Of a stretch of DNA of 64,000 nt, positions 16,848 through 26,825 are shown in pieces. Source of the stretch: Halobacterium sp. CBA1132. GTDB lineage: Archaea > Halobacteriota > Halobacteria > Halobacteriales > Halobacteriaceae. The stretch lies in the NCBI RefSeq assembly GCF_001485535.1, contig NZ_BCMZ01000001.1, positions 1,426,001-1,490,000 on the forward strand, read 5' to 3'. The notes below the pieces were generated by a model. It was not told the DNA's origin and made no database searches. It saw nothing but the letters and a program-made list of their open reading frames with translations. The position numbers and the translations under genes are program-made. Position 1 is the stretch's first letter, and the number at the start of each line of letters is the position of its first letter.

Positions 16848-17999
16848 CTACTCGTTGCGCGGGCTGCTCGGGTGGTAGTCGGTGTCGTACTCGCCAGGCT
16901 GGCCGTCGAGGCGGTCCGGGTTGATGCGCCCGCCGAGCAGCATGAAGTCGAGGATGGTGACGTTCAGCATCGCTTCGACGACGGGGACGCCCCGGGGCGG
17001 CAGCACCGGGTCGTGGCGGCCGACGACCTGCGCCTCCTTCTGTTCGCCCGTCTCCCAGTCGACCGTCTGCTGTTTCTTCGGAATCGACGTGGGCGCGTGC
17101 AGCGTCACCTCGCCGTAAATCGGCTCTCCAGTGGTGATGCCGCCCTGCAGGCCGCCGTGGTCGTTCTCCACCGGCACTGGTTCCCCCTCGTTATCAAATT
17201 CCCAGTCGTCGTTGCGCTCCTTCCCGGCGTACGTTCGCGCGTCGCGACCCAGTCCGAACTCGAACGCCGTGGTCGCCGGGACGGACAGCATCGCCTGTCC
17301 GAGACGCGCCGACACGGAGTCGAAGCGCGGCGCGCCCAGCCCGCGCGGCACGCCCCGAATTTCGAAGTAAATCGAGCCGCCAATCGAGTCGCCGCGCTCC
17401 TGGTAGTCCTCGATGAGTTCCTGCATCTCCGCGGCCGTCTCCGGGTGCGCGCAGCGCACGTCGTTGTCCTCGGTGTGTTCGAGCATCTCCTCGAAGGACA
17501 CCTCGGGCGCCTCGACGTCCCCGATCTGGTTGACGTGGGCTTTCACCTGTACGCCCTCCTGCTCCAGAATCTCCTTCGCAATCGCGCCCGCCGCGACCCA
17601 GTTCACCGTCTCGCGGGCCGAGGAACGCCCGCCGCCGCCCCAGTTACGCGTGCCGAACTTCGCGGAGTACGTGAAGTCGCCGTGGGAGGGCCGCGGCGCC
17701 GTGACGAACGGCTCGTACTTCCCGGACTCGGCGTCCTTGTTCTGGATGGTCATGCCGATGGGCGTGCCCGTCGTGTAGCCGTCCTGAATCCCGGAGTTGA
17801 TGGTCACCTCGTCGGGTTCGCCCCGCGACGTCGTAATCATCGACTGGCCGGGCTTCCGGCGGTCGAGCTCGCGCTGAATCGTCTCCTCGTCGAGTTCCAG
17901 TCCCGCGGGACACCCCGAAACCACGACGCCCATCCCCTTGCCGTGGCTCTCGCCGTACGTCGTCACCTGGAACAGTCGCCCGAAGCGATTACCGTTCAT
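16848..17999 (-). CDS. aroC: Chorismate synthase
   Basis: This 383-residue enzyme converts EPSP to chorismate using reduced FMN, the last common step of aromatic biosynthesis. Family signatures are GESHGKGMGVVVSGCPAGL near the N-terminus, SHGDFTYSAKFGTRNWGGGG and GRSSARETVNWVAAGAIAK in the middle, and DPVLPPRGVPVVEAML near the C-terminus. It is downstream of aroA with a 66-bp gap on the same strand, so they probably form an operon. Other aromatic genes in the window are tyrA, shikimate kinase and chorismate mutase. Confidence 0.97.
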   Translation of the reverse strand: MNGNRFGRLFQVTTYGESHGKGMGVVVSGCPAGLELDEETIQRELDRRKPGQSMITTSRGEPDEVTINSGIQDGYTTGTPIGMTIQNKDAESGKYEPFVTAPRPSHGDFTYSAKFGTRNWGGGGRSSARETVNWVAAGAIAKEILEQEGVQVKAHVNQIGDVEAPEVSFEEMLEHTEDNDVRCAHPETAAEMQELIEDYQERGDSIGGSIYFEIRGVPRGLGAPRFDSVSARLGQAMLSVPATTAFEFGLGRDARTYAGKERNDDWEFDNEGEPVPVENDHGGLQGGITTGEPIYGEVTLHAPTSIPKKQQTVDWETGEQKEAQVVGRHDPVLPPRGVPVVEAMLNVTILDFMLLGGRINPDRLDGQPGEYDTDYHPSSPRNE

Positions 18000-18065
18000 T
18001 ACCGGAGCATACGTCCCGAGGGGCTTATGGCTTGCAGTCCGCGCAACGGATCATCGCGCCCACCG

Positions 18066-19349
18066 TCAGCGGTCGACGTCGGCGCCGAGGCCCGCGAGTG
18101 CGTCGAAGAAGTCGGGGAACGAGACGTCGACGTGCTCGCCGCCCGCGATGGTCGTCTCGCCGTCCGCGACGAGCGCGGCGACCGCCAGCGACATCACGAT
18201 GCGGTGGTCGCCGCGGCCGTCCACGCGCGCTCCTTCGAGGTCGCTGTCGCCGCCGTGGACGACGAGTTCGTCGCGTTCCTCCTCGACGGACACCCCGAGT
18301 TTCGCGAGTTCTTCGGCCATCGCCGCCACGCGGTCGGTCTCCTTGTAGCGGACGTGCTCGGCGTCCGTAATCCGCGTCGTGCCGTCCGCTACCGCCCCCA
18401 AAACCGCAATCGTCGGCAGGAGGTCCGGGGTGTCGGCGACGCCGACCGTGATACCGTCCAGCGAGGACTCGCCGACGACGATTTCACCAGCGTCCTTCCG
18501 CCACTCGATGTCCGCGCCCATCTCCCGGAGCACGTCGACGATTGCCGCGTCGCCCTGCGCGCTCGGGTGCGCGCCCTCCACGACGACCTCGTCGCCGCCC
18601 GCGAGCGCGCCCGCCGCCAGCAGGTACGACGCCGACGAGAAGTCCCCCGGAACCGCGTACTCGCCGTCGCTCGGTTCGTAGCTCTGCCCGCCGGGCACGC
18701 GGTAGCCGAAGTCGGTCTCCGCGGCGTCGACGCCGAACGAATCCAGCACGTCCAGCGTGATGTCGACGTACGGCGCGGACTTCAGCTCGGTCGTCAACTC
18801 GATTTCCACGCCGTCGTCGGTGAGCGCGCCAGCCATCAGCAGCGACGTGACGAACTGCGAGGAGACATCCCCCGGCATCTGCACACGTCCGCCCGTCATC
18901 GGGCCGTCCACGATGAGCGGCGCCTGCCCGTTCCTGCGCGTCGACCGGGCCGCGCCGCCGAGGTCAGCAACAGCATCGAGTAGCGGGCCGTGCGGCCGCG
19001 AGCGCAGCGACGCGTCCCCGGTCAACACCGTCGCGCCGTCCGCGAGCGCCGCCGCGCCCGTCACCAGCCGCATCGTCGTCCCCGAGTTCGCGCAGTCGAT
19101 GACGTCCGCGGGCACGTCGGGAGCGCCCCGGAATCCCGTAATCTCCCAGTCGGTCTGCACGCGCTCGGCGTCCCCGCCGAAGTGGTCGACGGCGCGAGCG
19201 GTCGCCCGCGTGTCCGCGCTCACGAGCGGATTCCGGACCAGTGCGCCCGACGCGTACCCCGCCGCCAGCAGCGCGCGGTGCGTGTAGCTCTTCGACGGCG
19301 GGGCGCGAGCGGTACCCGCGACCCGCGAAGTTCCGACAGTGACGTCCAT
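18066..19349 (-). CDS. aroA: 3-phosphoshikimate 1-carboxyvinyltransferase (EPSP synthase)
   Basis: This 427-residue enzyme joins shikimate-3-phosphate and PEP to make EPSP. Seen motifs are [20 protein letters not shown] (substrate-binding KS), [28 protein letters not shown], and the C-terminal [19 protein letters not shown]. The frame runs far upstream (to 20504) antisense to the peptidase gene. The ATG at 19349 fits both the domain start and the divergent promoter gap of 105 bp. It precedes aroC in the same direction. Confidence 0.97.
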   Translation of the reverse strand: MDVTVGTSRVAGTARAPPSKSYTHRALLAAGYASGALVRNPLVSADTRATARAVDHFGGDAERVQTDWEITGFRGAPDVPADVIDCANSGTTMRLVTGAAALADGATVLTGDASLRSRPHGPLLDAVADLGGAARSTRRNGQAPLIVDGPMTGGRVQMPGDVSSQFVTSLLMAGALTDDGVEIELTTELKSAPYVDITLDVLDSFGVDAAETDFGYRVPGGQSYEPSDGEYAVPGDFSSASYLLAAGALAGGDEVVVEGAHPSAQGDAAIVDVLREMGADIEWRKDAGEIVVGESSLDGITVGVADTPDLLPTIAVLGAVADGTTRITDAEHVRYKETDRVAAMAEELAKLGVSVEEERDELVVHGGDSDLEGARVDGRGDHRIVMSLAVAALVADGETTIAGGEHVDVSFPDFFDALAGLGADVDR

Positions 19350-19454
19350 GCGTACGGCGACGGCGGCGTCTGGTATCAGGGTTCCGACGCCGGTGAGGCT
19401 TCCCAGTTGGCCGGAGGCGGTAGGATTTTGCGGCGGCCGCGCGGACTCGACGGT

Positions 19455-20630
19455 ATGGACCCCGACTTCTCGCGGCTCGACGAGTTCCTCGACGAGCGAG
19501 GGCTGGACGGGTACGCGTTCCACGACGACGACTCGAATAGCGACCTCTACTACACGACCGGGTTCTCCGCGCCGGACCCGTTCTTCGCCGTCTACACGCC
19601 CGAAGCGACCGGCATCCTCACGGGTCCGCTGGAGTACGGGCGCGCGAAATCCGAGAGCCGCGCGGACGTCGTGGCCCGGCTCTCGGAGTACGGCTTCGAC
19701 GAGAAGCGCGCGGAACACGGCGCCGAGACGGCGTACGCGCTGGCCGCCGTGGAGTTCCTCGGCGACGTCGGCTGTGAGTCGCTCGCCGTTCAGCGCCGGT
19801 TCCCGGTGGCCGTCGCGGACGAACTCCGGGCGGAGGGCGTCAGCGTCGACCCCGACGACGACGGCGTCGTCTCCGAGATTCGCGCGACGAAGACCGACGA
19901 GGAAGTCGAGCACGTGCGGGCCGCCCAGAAGGCCAACGAGGCGGCGATGGCGCGCGCCGAGGAACTGATTCGGGGCGCCGAGGCGAACGACGACGGCGAA
20001 CTCGTCTTCGACGGGGACGTACTCACGAGCGAGTACGTCAAGCGGGAGATCGAAATCGAACTGCTGCGCCACGGCTGTGCGCTCGACGAGACCATCGTGG
20101 CGTGCGGGCGGGACGCCGCCGACCCCCACAACCGCGGGAGCGGGCCGCTGGAAGCCGGCGAGTTCGTCGTCGTCGACATCTTCCCGCGGGACAAGGACTC
20201 GAAGTACCACGCGGACATGACGCGGACGTTCCTCAACGGCGACGCCAGCGACAGCCAACAGGAGTGGTACGACGTCACCCACGAGGCAATGGAGGCCGCG
20301 CTCGACGTTCTCGAACCGGGCGCGACCGGTGAGGACGTCAATCAGGCCGTCGTCGACGTCTACGACGACCACGGCTTCCCCACCATCTACACCGAGCCGG
20401 AGACCGAGACCGGGTTCATCCACTCGACGGGGCACGGCGTCGGCCTCGATGTCCACGAGGAACCGGCGCTCTCCGTGGGCGGCCCGGAACTCCGGCCCGG
20501 CCACGTCGTCACCATCGAACCCGGTCTCTACGATCCCGACGTCGGCGGCGTCCGCATCGAGGACATCGTCGTCGTCACCGAGGACGGGTACGAGAACCTC
20601 ACGGAGTACGAGATTTCGCTCGCGGACTGA
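19455..20630 (+). CDS. Xaa-Pro aminopeptidase-like M24 family peptidase
   Basis: This 391-residue protein has a creatinase-like N-terminal domain (about 1-135) and a C-terminal pita-bread metallopeptidase domain. Metal ligands are visible as D in [10 protein letters not shown] in [10 protein letters not shown] in [14 protein letters not shown] in TIEPGLYD and E in VRIEDIVVV. The family releases N-terminal residues before proline or cleaves X-Pro dipeptides using two metal ions. The ATG at 19455 lies 105 bp from divergent aroA. Substrate range cannot be read from sequence. Confidence 0.92.
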   Translation: MDPDFSRLDEFLDERGLDGYAFHDDDSNSDLYYTTGFSAPDPFFAVYTPEATGILTGPLEYGRAKSESRADVVARLSEYGFDEKRAEHGAETAYALAAVEFLGDVGCESLAVQRRFPVAVADELRAEGVSVDPDDDGVVSEIRATKTDEEVEHVRAAQKANEAAMARAEELIRGAEANDDGELVFDGDVLTSEYVKREIEIELLRHGCALDETIVACGRDAADPHNRGSGPLEAGEFVVVDIFPRDKDSKYHADMTRTFLNGDASDSQQEWYDVTHEAMEAALDVLEPGATGEDVNQAVVDVYDDHGFPTIYTEPETETGFIHSTGHGVGLDVHEEPALSVGGPELRPGHVVTIEPGLYDPDVGGVRIEDIVVVTEDGYENLTEYEISLAD

Positions 20631-20640
20631 CCGACCGCAG

Positions 20641-21603
20641 TCACTCGTCGTCTGACTGCTGTGGCGTCGGGCGCTCGCTGGCGAGGCGAATCGCGTGGTT
20701 CACCAGCGACTCCATTCGGTCCAACGACGCCATCGCATCCTCCAGCGCCGCATCCCCGTCGTCGCCCGCGCGTGCCGCCTCCAAGTCCGCGCGGAGCACG
20801 TCGATGGACTCCAGTAAGTCCGAGGAGAGCACGCTCGTCAGTTCGAGGAGGTGGTCGGCTCGCTGGGCGCCCCCGTCGTCGACGACGGTTCGGAAGTGCA
20901 CGGAGAGACCGTCCTCGGAGGGGAACGCCCGCACTTCGAAGGTGTGTTCAAGTGGCTCGAAGCGCTCGCGGAACGTCACGGGCTCTTGGGCGGCCATCGC
21001 GCGGTGGTACTCCGTGTAGAAGTCCGTGCCGACCGCCGCGGGGAAGGCGTCCCAGATGTTCTCCCCGACGACGTCGTCGGCCTCGACCTCCAGGATCTCC
21101 TCGGCGGCGTCGTTCAGGTACGTGAACCGCCAGTCGCGGTCGAGCGCGAAGAAGCCGTCCGTGATGCGCTCGTAGACGTTCCGCGCGAGGTCGTTCAGCA
21201 TCGCGACGTCCTGCTCGGCGCGGTACGTCGCCGCGGCGTCGTGGCACGTCCCGGCCAGCGCGCTCCACGGGTCGTCCTCGTCGCCGTCGCGGACGTAGCC
21301 GGTGACGTTCAGGGAGATGGCGTCGCTGGCTATCGACCCGGCGCCGGCAGCCTCGTAGACGACGACCGGGACCGCGGGGTCGGTGTCACGAACCAGTCGC
21401 AGAAGCCGCAAGCCGTCGGTGCCGTCGGCGGCGTGTTCGACGGCGACGCAGTCGACGTTCCCCTCGGAGAGCGCGTCGAGCGTGGCGGCCGCGGTCGGGA
21501 GCGCGGTCACTGTCAGCGGCGCGTGCTCGGGGAGCGCGCGCTTTGCCGCCGCGCGCGACCGCTGGTGCGCGCTGACGAACACCACGTACATCTGTTCGCC
21601 CAT
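20641..21603 (-). CDS. Pseudo-receiver plus PAS protein with kinase-like tail
   Basis: This 320-residue protein starts with a receiver-like fold (about 1-125) in which the phospho-acceptor strand reads [12 protein letters not shown], lacking the usual Asp. A PAS domain follows (about 150-245, with [22 protein letters not shown]). The last 75 residues ([20 protein letters not shown], then [14 protein letters not shown]) look like a HisKA-type helical hairpin without the phospho-His, and no ATPase domain follows. It is the third gene after a kinase and a HalX regulator. It may be a phosphorylation-independent scaffold or modulator of that pair. Confidence 0.8.
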   Translation of the reverse strand: MGEQMYVVFVSAHQRSRAAAKRALPEHAPLTVTALPTAAATLDALSEGNVDCVAVEHAADGTDGLRLLRLVRDTDPAVPVVVYEAAGAGSIASDAISLNVTGYVRDGDEDDPWSALAGTCHDAAATYRAEQDVAMLNDLARNVYERITDGFFALDRDWRFTYLNDAAEEILEVEADDVVGENIWDAFPAAVGTDFYTEYHRAMAAQEPVTFRERFEPLEHTFEVRAFPSEDGLSVHFRTVVDDGGAQRADHLLELTSVLSSDLLESIDVLRADLEAARAGDDGDAALEDAMASLDRMESLVNHAIRLASERPTPQQSDDE

Positions 21604-21653
21604 GTCGGGAATTCAATCGGGTTGAAGCAGGGGCCGCGTTAGTCACTTGTGGC

Positions 21654-22223
21654 TCACTCGCGGGTCTGGAGGTCGTGGAACACCGCGAGGAAGTCGTCGT
21701 CGTCGAGGTCGGTGATGCGCTGGTCGAGGTTCGAGCGCAGTTCGGCGATGTCCGCACAGAGCTGCTGGTAGCGGTCGTCGTTCGCGAGTTCGGCGTCCGT
21801 CTTCGTCGTCTCGATGGTCGCCCGTCTGGACGCGAGCGCGAAGTACCGCTGGACCTCCTCGTTGTACAGCGAGCGAGCGAGCAACCGCTTGACGAGCGGT
21901 TCGAGTTCGTCGCGCTCGACGGGCTTGACGACGTACGCGTCGAAGCCGAGTTCCAGCGTGTCGAAGTCCGGATCGACGGCGGTCACCATCGCGACCTGAC
22001 AGTCGAGGCCGCGGTCGCGGATGGTCTGGAGGACGTCGTCGCCGGAGCGTTCGGGGAGCCGACGGTCCAGCAACACGACGTCCGTCTCCTCGTCGAGTTC
22101 GTCGAGCGCGTCCGCAGCGCTGTACGCCGTCCGTACGTCGTAGCTGTCGGTCAGCCAGTCGGCGAAGAGGTCTGCGAGTTCGCGCTCGTCCTCGACGATG
22201 AGGACCGTCGCCCGTTCAGGCAT
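21654..22223 (-). CDS. HalX-domain response regulator
   Basis: This 189-residue regulator has a receiver domain with EDE near the N-terminus, phospho-Asp in VVLLDRRLPERSG, a Thr in VTAVDPDFD and Lys in YVVKPVERDEL. It is followed by a HalX C-terminal helix pair (about 120-185). HalX is a haloarchaeal output or dimerisation module of unclear mechanism. The gene lies 49 bp after the membrane kinase gene and 50 bp before the pseudo-receiver protein, all on the minus strand. Confidence 0.92.
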   Translation of the reverse strand: MPERATVLIVEDERELADLFADWLTDSYDVRTAYSAADALDELDEETDVVLLDRRLPERSGDDVLQTIRDRGLDCQVAMVTAVDPDFDTLELGFDAYVVKPVERDELEPLVKRLLARSLYNEEVQRYFALASRRATIETTKTDAELANDDRYQQLCADIAELRSNLDQRITDLDDDDFLAVFHDLQTRE

Positions 22224-22272
22224 CTCGCTCGAATCAAGTTCGCGGGTTCGTTTAACTCTTTCCCGCTGCGTA

Positions 22273-23643
22273 TCAACAATCGCCGGCTCGCAGGCGGATA
22301 CTGACTGTGTTCTCGTCGGGAACGCCCACGTCGGCGTTGCAGTGACGGGCGAGCCAGTAGACCGCCCACAGGCCGATGCCGGAGCCGTGTTGGAGCGACT
22401 CTTCGGTGACGCCGGAGAGCGCGCGGCGCTCGTGCTCGGGAATACCGGGGCCGTTGTCCGACACGCGGAGGTCGACGGGGTCGCTGGCGTCGACGGTGAC
22501 GGTCACGCGGGGCGGGTCGCTGTCGTTGTGCTCGACGGCGTTCGTCAGAAGCTCCCGAACCGCCAACCGCATTCGGGCGTCGACCTCGACGTCCGCTTCG
22601 CCGCACACATCGAAGACGGCGTCGGGGTACTGTGAACGCACGCGCTCCAGTTCTGCTTCGAGCAGGCTGTCGAGGGCGGCGGCGTTCGTTTCGCTCGCGC
22701 CGAGCACGCGTTCGACCACGCGCGCCTTCTCACTGACGTCGAGCAGGTCTTCGGCCGCCGCGACGATACTGTCGACGTCCGCGTCGTCGTGGTGGTCGGC
22801 GACGCGCTCGGCCCGCCCGAGCACGACGTTCAGCGAGTTCCGGACGTTGTGCCGGAGCACGCGATTCAGCACGCGCAGGCGCTGGTCGCGCTCCTCGCGG
22901 TCGGTGACGTCCCGCGCCACGAAGACGTAGCCGTCGTCGCCCAGCGACGTCATCGACAACTCCTGTGGGTACGTGCGCCGGTCCTCGCGGCGCGCCACCA
23001 CCTGTCCGTGCCAGTGGTCGTCGCTGTCCCCGTTAGCGTCCAGTTCCGCGAAGACGTCCGCGAGGCGGTCCGCGGCGCTGTCCGGATAGTACGCCGACCA
23101 GTGAGTGCCAGCGACGCCGCCGTCGGTGCGGTACTCCTCGCGGAAGGCGTCGTTGGCGTACACGACGTGTCGGTCGGCGTCGAGGACCGCGACGCCGTCC
23201 ATCGCGGCGTCGAGCGCGCGCTTGAGTCGGACCTGCACGCGGGAGCGGTGGCGTGCGCGCTCGCTGTACGTCCCCGCGACCGCGGCGCCGAGCGCGCCGA
23301 CGCTCGTGTGCTGGATGAACACGTGGTCGACCGCGGTCCCGTCGCCGTACCCGCCGACGAACATCGTCCACAGGCTGAGCGCGAGGACCATGCCCGCCCC
23401 GCCGACCGACCACGTGGCCACCGTCGCGGCGCGCGCTCGGTCCCGGCCGCGGTACCGGAACCACACGCCGTACGCCAGCAGACCGACCGCCGGCCCGACG
23501 GTCGTCGCGACGAGCACCGGCCGGTTGTGGCCGTGGTTCCCGAAGTGCGCGACGGCGGCCGCCGTGAGAATCGCGCCGAACGCCGCGACGAGCCAGTCAC
23601 GGGCCGGCTGCTCGGTTGCACGACGGGTGTCTAACTGCGGCAC
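22273..23643 (-). CDS. Membrane sensor histidine kinase with PAS
   Basis: This 456-residue kinase has about four N-terminal membrane helices (residues 15-125), for example WLVAAFGAILTAAAVAHFG and VGLLAYGVWF. A PAS domain follows (about 145-255, DGVAVLDADRHVVYANDAF), then HisKA with phospho-His in VLRHNVRNSLNVVLG and HATPase_c with LLTNAVEHN, DNGPGIP and GSGIGLWAVYWL. The RHNVRN H-box is the usual haloarchaeal variant. It heads the operon with the HalX regulator and the pseudo-receiver protein. The signal is unknown. Confidence 0.92.
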   Translation of the reverse strand: MPQLDTRRATEQPARDWLVAAFGAILTAAAVAHFGNHGHNRPVLVATTVGPAVGLLAYGVWFRYRGRDRARAATVATWSVGGAGMVLALSLWTMFVGGYGDGTAVDHVFIQHTSVGALGAAVAGTYSERARHRSRVQVRLKRALDAAMDGVAVLDADRHVVYANDAFREEYRTDGGVAGTHWSAYYPDSAADRLADVFAELDANGDSDDHWHGQVVARREDRRTYPQELSMTSLGDDGYVFVARDVTDREERDQRLRVLNRVLRHNVRNSLNVVLGRAERVADHHDDADVDSIVAAAEDLLDVSEKARVVERVLGASETNAAALDSLLEAELERVRSQYPDAVFDVCGEADVEVDARMRLAVRELLTNAVEHNDSDPPRVTVTVDASDPVDLRVSDNGPGIPEHERRALSGVTEESLQHGSGIGLWAVYWLARHCNADVGVPDENTVSIRLRAGDC

Positions 23644-23777
23644 GCTCGACCGGTTTCTGTTGGGACATAAATATCCACGTGTCGAATTATCAACGCCGGA
23701 AATCGGCGAACGCGGCGGTTTGCGCGAGGAGTTCGTGAACGAACTCCTTTTGCCGGGGCGGACGCTATCGGAAACCG

Positions 23778-24509
23778 ATGGACGTACTCGTGGTGGGGGC
23801 CGGCGATGTCGGCCGCTGGTTCGCGGACTTGGTCGACGCGCCGGTGACGTTCACCGACGTCGACGAGGAGCGCGCGCGAGCGGCAGCGACGGCACTCGAC
23901 CGCCGCGCGGCGGCCGTCCCGCTGGACACCGAGGAGTCGTTCGGCGTCGTCGCCGTCGCCGTCCCGATGGGCGCCGCCGTCGACGCCGTCGAACGCCACG
24001 CGGGCCGCGCCGAGCAGGCCGTCGTGGACTTCACCGGCGAGATGCGCGCGCCGCTGACGGCGATGGCCGAGCACGCGCCGGCCCGCGAACGCGTGAGCTT
24101 CCACCCGCTGTTCGCGCCCGAGCACGCTCCCGGCCGCATCGCGGTCGCGGAGAGCGCACCCGGACCGGCGACTGACCGCGTGCGAGAGTGGCTGGAGGAC
24201 GCGGGCAACGACCTCGTGGACGTCGGCGCCGCCGAGCACGACGAGGCGATGGTGACGATTCAGGGGCGAGCGCACGCGGCGGTGCTGGCGTTCGCGCTCG
24301 CTGCCGACGACGTGCCAGAGGAACTCGCGACGCCCGTCTACGAGGACCTCGCGGCGCTGGCCGACCGCGTGACCGGCGGGAACGCGCGCGTGTACGCCGA
24401 CATTCAGGACGCGTTCGACGGCGCCGCTGACGTCGCCGCGGCCGCCCAGCGACTCGCTGACGCCGACTACGAGGAGTTCGAGGGGGTGTACGAAGATGCC
24501 AGTCGATAG
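23778..24509 (+). CDS. tyrA: Prephenate dehydrogenase
   Basis: This 243-residue Rossmann enzyme is of the archaeal TyrA type, which oxidatively decarboxylates prephenate to 4-hydroxyphenylpyruvate for tyrosine synthesis. The dinucleotide loop is VVGAGDVGRWFADL, and the HPLFAPEHAPGR segment carries the conserved catalytic-site His. No chorismate mutase domain is fused; a separate one is encoded near 33.5 kb. It ends 14 bp inside the following methyltransferase gene, so the two are probably translated as a coupled pair. Identity rests on fold motifs and context with aroA, aroC and aroK. Confidence 0.82.
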   Translation: MDVLVVGAGDVGRWFADLVDAPVTFTDVDEERARAAATALDRRAAAVPLDTEESFGVVAVAVPMGAAVDAVERHAGRAEQAVVDFTGEMRAPLTAMAEHAPARERVSFHPLFAPEHAPGRIAVAESAPGPATDRVREWLEDAGNDLVDVGAAEHDEAMVTIQGRAHAAVLAFALAADDVPEELATPVYEDLAALADRVTGGNARVYADIQDAFDGAADVAAAAQRLADADYEEFEGVYEDASR

Positions 24510-25887
24510 GGACGCGGTGCTGGACGCCGCGAAGTACCTGCGAGACGTGCGGCCGCTGGACCCCGAGGAACTCTGCGAGTACGTTGCGGACCAACCACAC
24601 GCGGGGGTCGTCCGGCAGGTGCTGCGCGAGCACGCCGCCGACCTCGGCGTCGTGGAGCGCGACGACGGCACGTTCGTCCCCGCAAGCGGCGAGCCGGTCC
24701 GCCCAGAGTTCGACGGCGTGAGCGCGCTCCCAGAGAAGTACGAGCGCGTTGTCGAGGACTTGCTCGTCGAACAGTGGGGGCCGGACTGGCACCGCGACGA
24801 CTCCGGGAGTGTCCTCCGGGAGACGATTCGGCGCTTCAAGGAGGACTACTACCGCCAGCACGCCGTGGAGTACGACGACGAGGTCGCGCTCGGGTACGCG
24901 GTCTACCACCTCGCGACGTACTACGCTGCGGTCCAGTACGCTCTCGACGACCTCGCAGATGGCGGCCTCCTGACTGACGACGTGCGCGTGCTGGACGTGG
25001 GCGCGGGCGTCGGCGGCCCCGCGCTCGGCCTCTTCGACTTCCTGCCCGAGGACGCGCTCGTGGAGTACCACGCGGTCGAACCGAGCGCCGCCGCGGCCGT
25101 GCTCGACGAACTGCTCGACGAAACCGGGCAGAACGTCCACCCGACGATTCACCGCGAGACCGCCGAGACGTTCGACCCGGACGGCGAGTACGACCTCGTG
25201 CTCGCCTGTAGCGTGCTCAGCGAACTCGAACAGCCCGTCGAGACCGCCCAGAAGTACGTCGACGCGCTCGCCGAGGACGGGACATTCCTCGGCCTCGCCC
25301 CCGCGGACAAGAACACGAGCACGCACCTCCGCGAGGTCGAACGCGACCTCGAATCCCGTGGCGCGACCGTCTACGGCCCGACGCCGCGACTGTGGCCGGG
25401 CGAGCGGCCGGCCGACCGCGGCTGGACGTTCGACGAGCGCCCAGACGTCGACGCGCCGAGCTTTCAGGAAGCACTCGCGGGCGCCAGCCAGCGCCCCTCG
25501 GAGTTCACGCACACCGAAGTCCGGTTCTCGTATTCGCTGCTGCGGACGGACGGCGTCCGCCAGCACGACGTCTCGCTGTCCGCCGACCGGCTGTTGAAGC
25601 TCGCTGACGCCGACGACCGCGTCACCGACCGCGTGGACGCCGTGCTCGCGAAGCTCTCCCGGAACCTCGCGGACGAGGACGCCAATCCGCTGTTCAAGGT
25701 CAGCGACGGCAGCGAGAGCGAGGACTGTTACGCGGTACTCGTCCGACCGACGAGCCTCAACCGCGACCTCCAGCGCGCCGACTACGGCGACCTGCTCTCC
25801 GTGGAGTCCGCGCTCGTGCTCTGGAACGACGACGAGGAAGCGTACAACCTCGTCGTCGACGAGGAGACGGTCGTCGACAGCGCGTAG
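24496..25887 (+). CDS. SAM-dependent methyltransferase (Rsm22-like candidate)
   Basis: This 463-residue protein has an N-terminal helical region (1-150), a class I methyltransferase core with SAM-binding VRVLDVGAGVGGPALGL near residue 160 and LVLACSVLSELEQP as motif IV, and a C-terminal domain of about 150 residues (FSYSLLRTDG, NPLFKVSDG, VLVRPTSLNRDLQRADYGDL). The order resembles the Rsm22 family, which in mitochondria is linked to the small ribosomal subunit, but the usual four-cysteine cluster of that family is not obvious. The start overlaps tyrA by 14 bp. Substrate is unknown. Confidence 0.7.
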   Translation: MPVDRDAVLDAAKYLRDVRPLDPEELCEYVADQPHAGVVRQVLREHAADLGVVERDDGTFVPASGEPVRPEFDGVSALPEKYERVVEDLLVEQWGPDWHRDDSGSVLRETIRRFKEDYYRQHAVEYDDEVALGYAVYHLATYYAAVQYALDDLADGGLLTDDVRVLDVGAGVGGPALGLFDFLPEDALVEYHAVEPSAAAAVLDELLDETGQNVHPTIHRETAETFDPDGEYDLVLACSVLSELEQPVETAQKYVDALAEDGTFLGLAPADKNTSTHLREVERDLESRGATVYGPTPRLWPGERPADRGWTFDERPDVDAPSFQEALAGASQRPSEFTHTEVRFSYSLLRTDGVRQHDVSLSADRLLKLADADDRVTDRVDAVLAKLSRNLADEDANPLFKVSDGSESEDCYAVLVRPTSLNRDLQRADYGDLLSVESALVLWNDDEEAYNLVVDEETVVDSA

Positions 25888-25982
25888 TCGCTGACTCTCG
25901 AACCGTTCGTTCCCAGCGTATTCTGCCGCGCGCCGACACGCTCTTGCGTAGGCGCGCCGACGTTCCAGCCGATGACGGACGA

Positions 25983-26759
25983 ATGACGGATTCGCTGGAA
26001 ATTCTCGTTACGAACGACGACGGTATCGACGCGCCCGGGATTCGAGCGCTCGCCGAGGGCCTCGGCGATGTCGGGAACGTCACCGTCGTCGCGCCGACGA
26101 CCGACAAGAGTTCGACCGGGCGCGCGATGTCCCACGAGGTCGCCGTCGAGGAGCACGAACTCGGATACGCCATCGACGGGACGCCGTCGGACTGCGTGAT
26201 TGCGGGACTGGAGGCGCTCGGGCCGTACCCGGACGTCGTGGTCGCGGGCGTCAACGAGGGCGCGAACCTCGGGATGTACGTGCTCGGGCGCTCGGGCACC
26301 GTGAGCGCGGCCGTCGAAGCCGCGTTCTTCGGCGTGCCCGCCATCGCGTCCTCGCTGTTCCTCACCGAGGAAGACTTCGGCGAACCCACGCAGCCCTCGG
26401 ACTACGAGGCCGCAGTCGACGCGACCACGTACCTCGTCGAGCACGCCCTCGACGCCGGCGTCTTCGAGCACGCCGACTACTTGAACGTGAACGCCCCCCA
26501 TCCGGGCGCGGACGCCTCGGGCGAGATGGTGGTGACGCGTCCCTCGCACGGCTACGACATGACCGCCGCTCGCGACGGCGGCACCATCACGCTCCACGAC
26601 CGAATGTGGGACCGCATGGACGAGGGAGATATTCCCGACCCGCCCGGTACGGACCGCCGCGCCGTCGTCGACGGCCACGTTTCCGTCTCGCCGCTCACCG
26701 CGCCCCACAGTACCGAACACCACGAGGCGCTGGACGCGCTCGCGGAGACCTACGACTAA
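25983..26759 (+). CDS. surE: 5'/3'-nucleotidase SurE
   Basis: This 258-residue metal-dependent phosphatase hydrolyses nucleoside monophosphates. Diagnostic sequences are ILVTNDDGIDAPGIRAL (metal-binding DD), VVAPTTDKSSTGRAMS, the GTPSDCVIAGL loop and VVAGVNEGANLG. The start MTDSLE at 25983 is the only in-frame ATG directly before the first strand. A nearby ATG at 25972 is out of frame. Length is normal for SurE. Confidence 0.95.
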   Translation: MTDSLEILVTNDDGIDAPGIRALAEGLGDVGNVTVVAPTTDKSSTGRAMSHEVAVEEHELGYAIDGTPSDCVIAGLEALGPYPDVVVAGVNEGANLGMYVLGRSGTVSAAVEAAFFGVPAIASSLFLTEEDFGEPTQPSDYEAAVDATTYLVEHALDAGVFEHADYLNVNAPHPGADASGEMVVTRPSHGYDMTAARDGGTITLHDRMWDRMDEGDIPDPPGTDRRAVVDGHVSVSPLTAPHSTEHHEALDALAETYD

Positions 26760-26793
26760 CCCGAATTCACCATCGTTAACCCTCGCAACCAGA

Positions 26794-26801
26794 TATTTAT
26801 A
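26794..26801 (+). promoter_or_regulatory. TATA box for the GNAT gene
   Basis: TATTTATA begins 32 nt before the ATG at 26826, the spacing expected for a leaderless haloarchaeal transcript. An ATG at 26814 would lie upstream of the predicted start site, so the box decides the start. Confidence 0.6.
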
Positions 26802-26825
26802 CAGCGCGAGTGAATGACTCACTCG

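Noticed and set aside
16872-18983. 703-residue plus-strand frame across aroC and aroA
   Set aside because: Antisense to two clear aromatic biosynthesis genes, with biased Arg/Val composition and no motifs.
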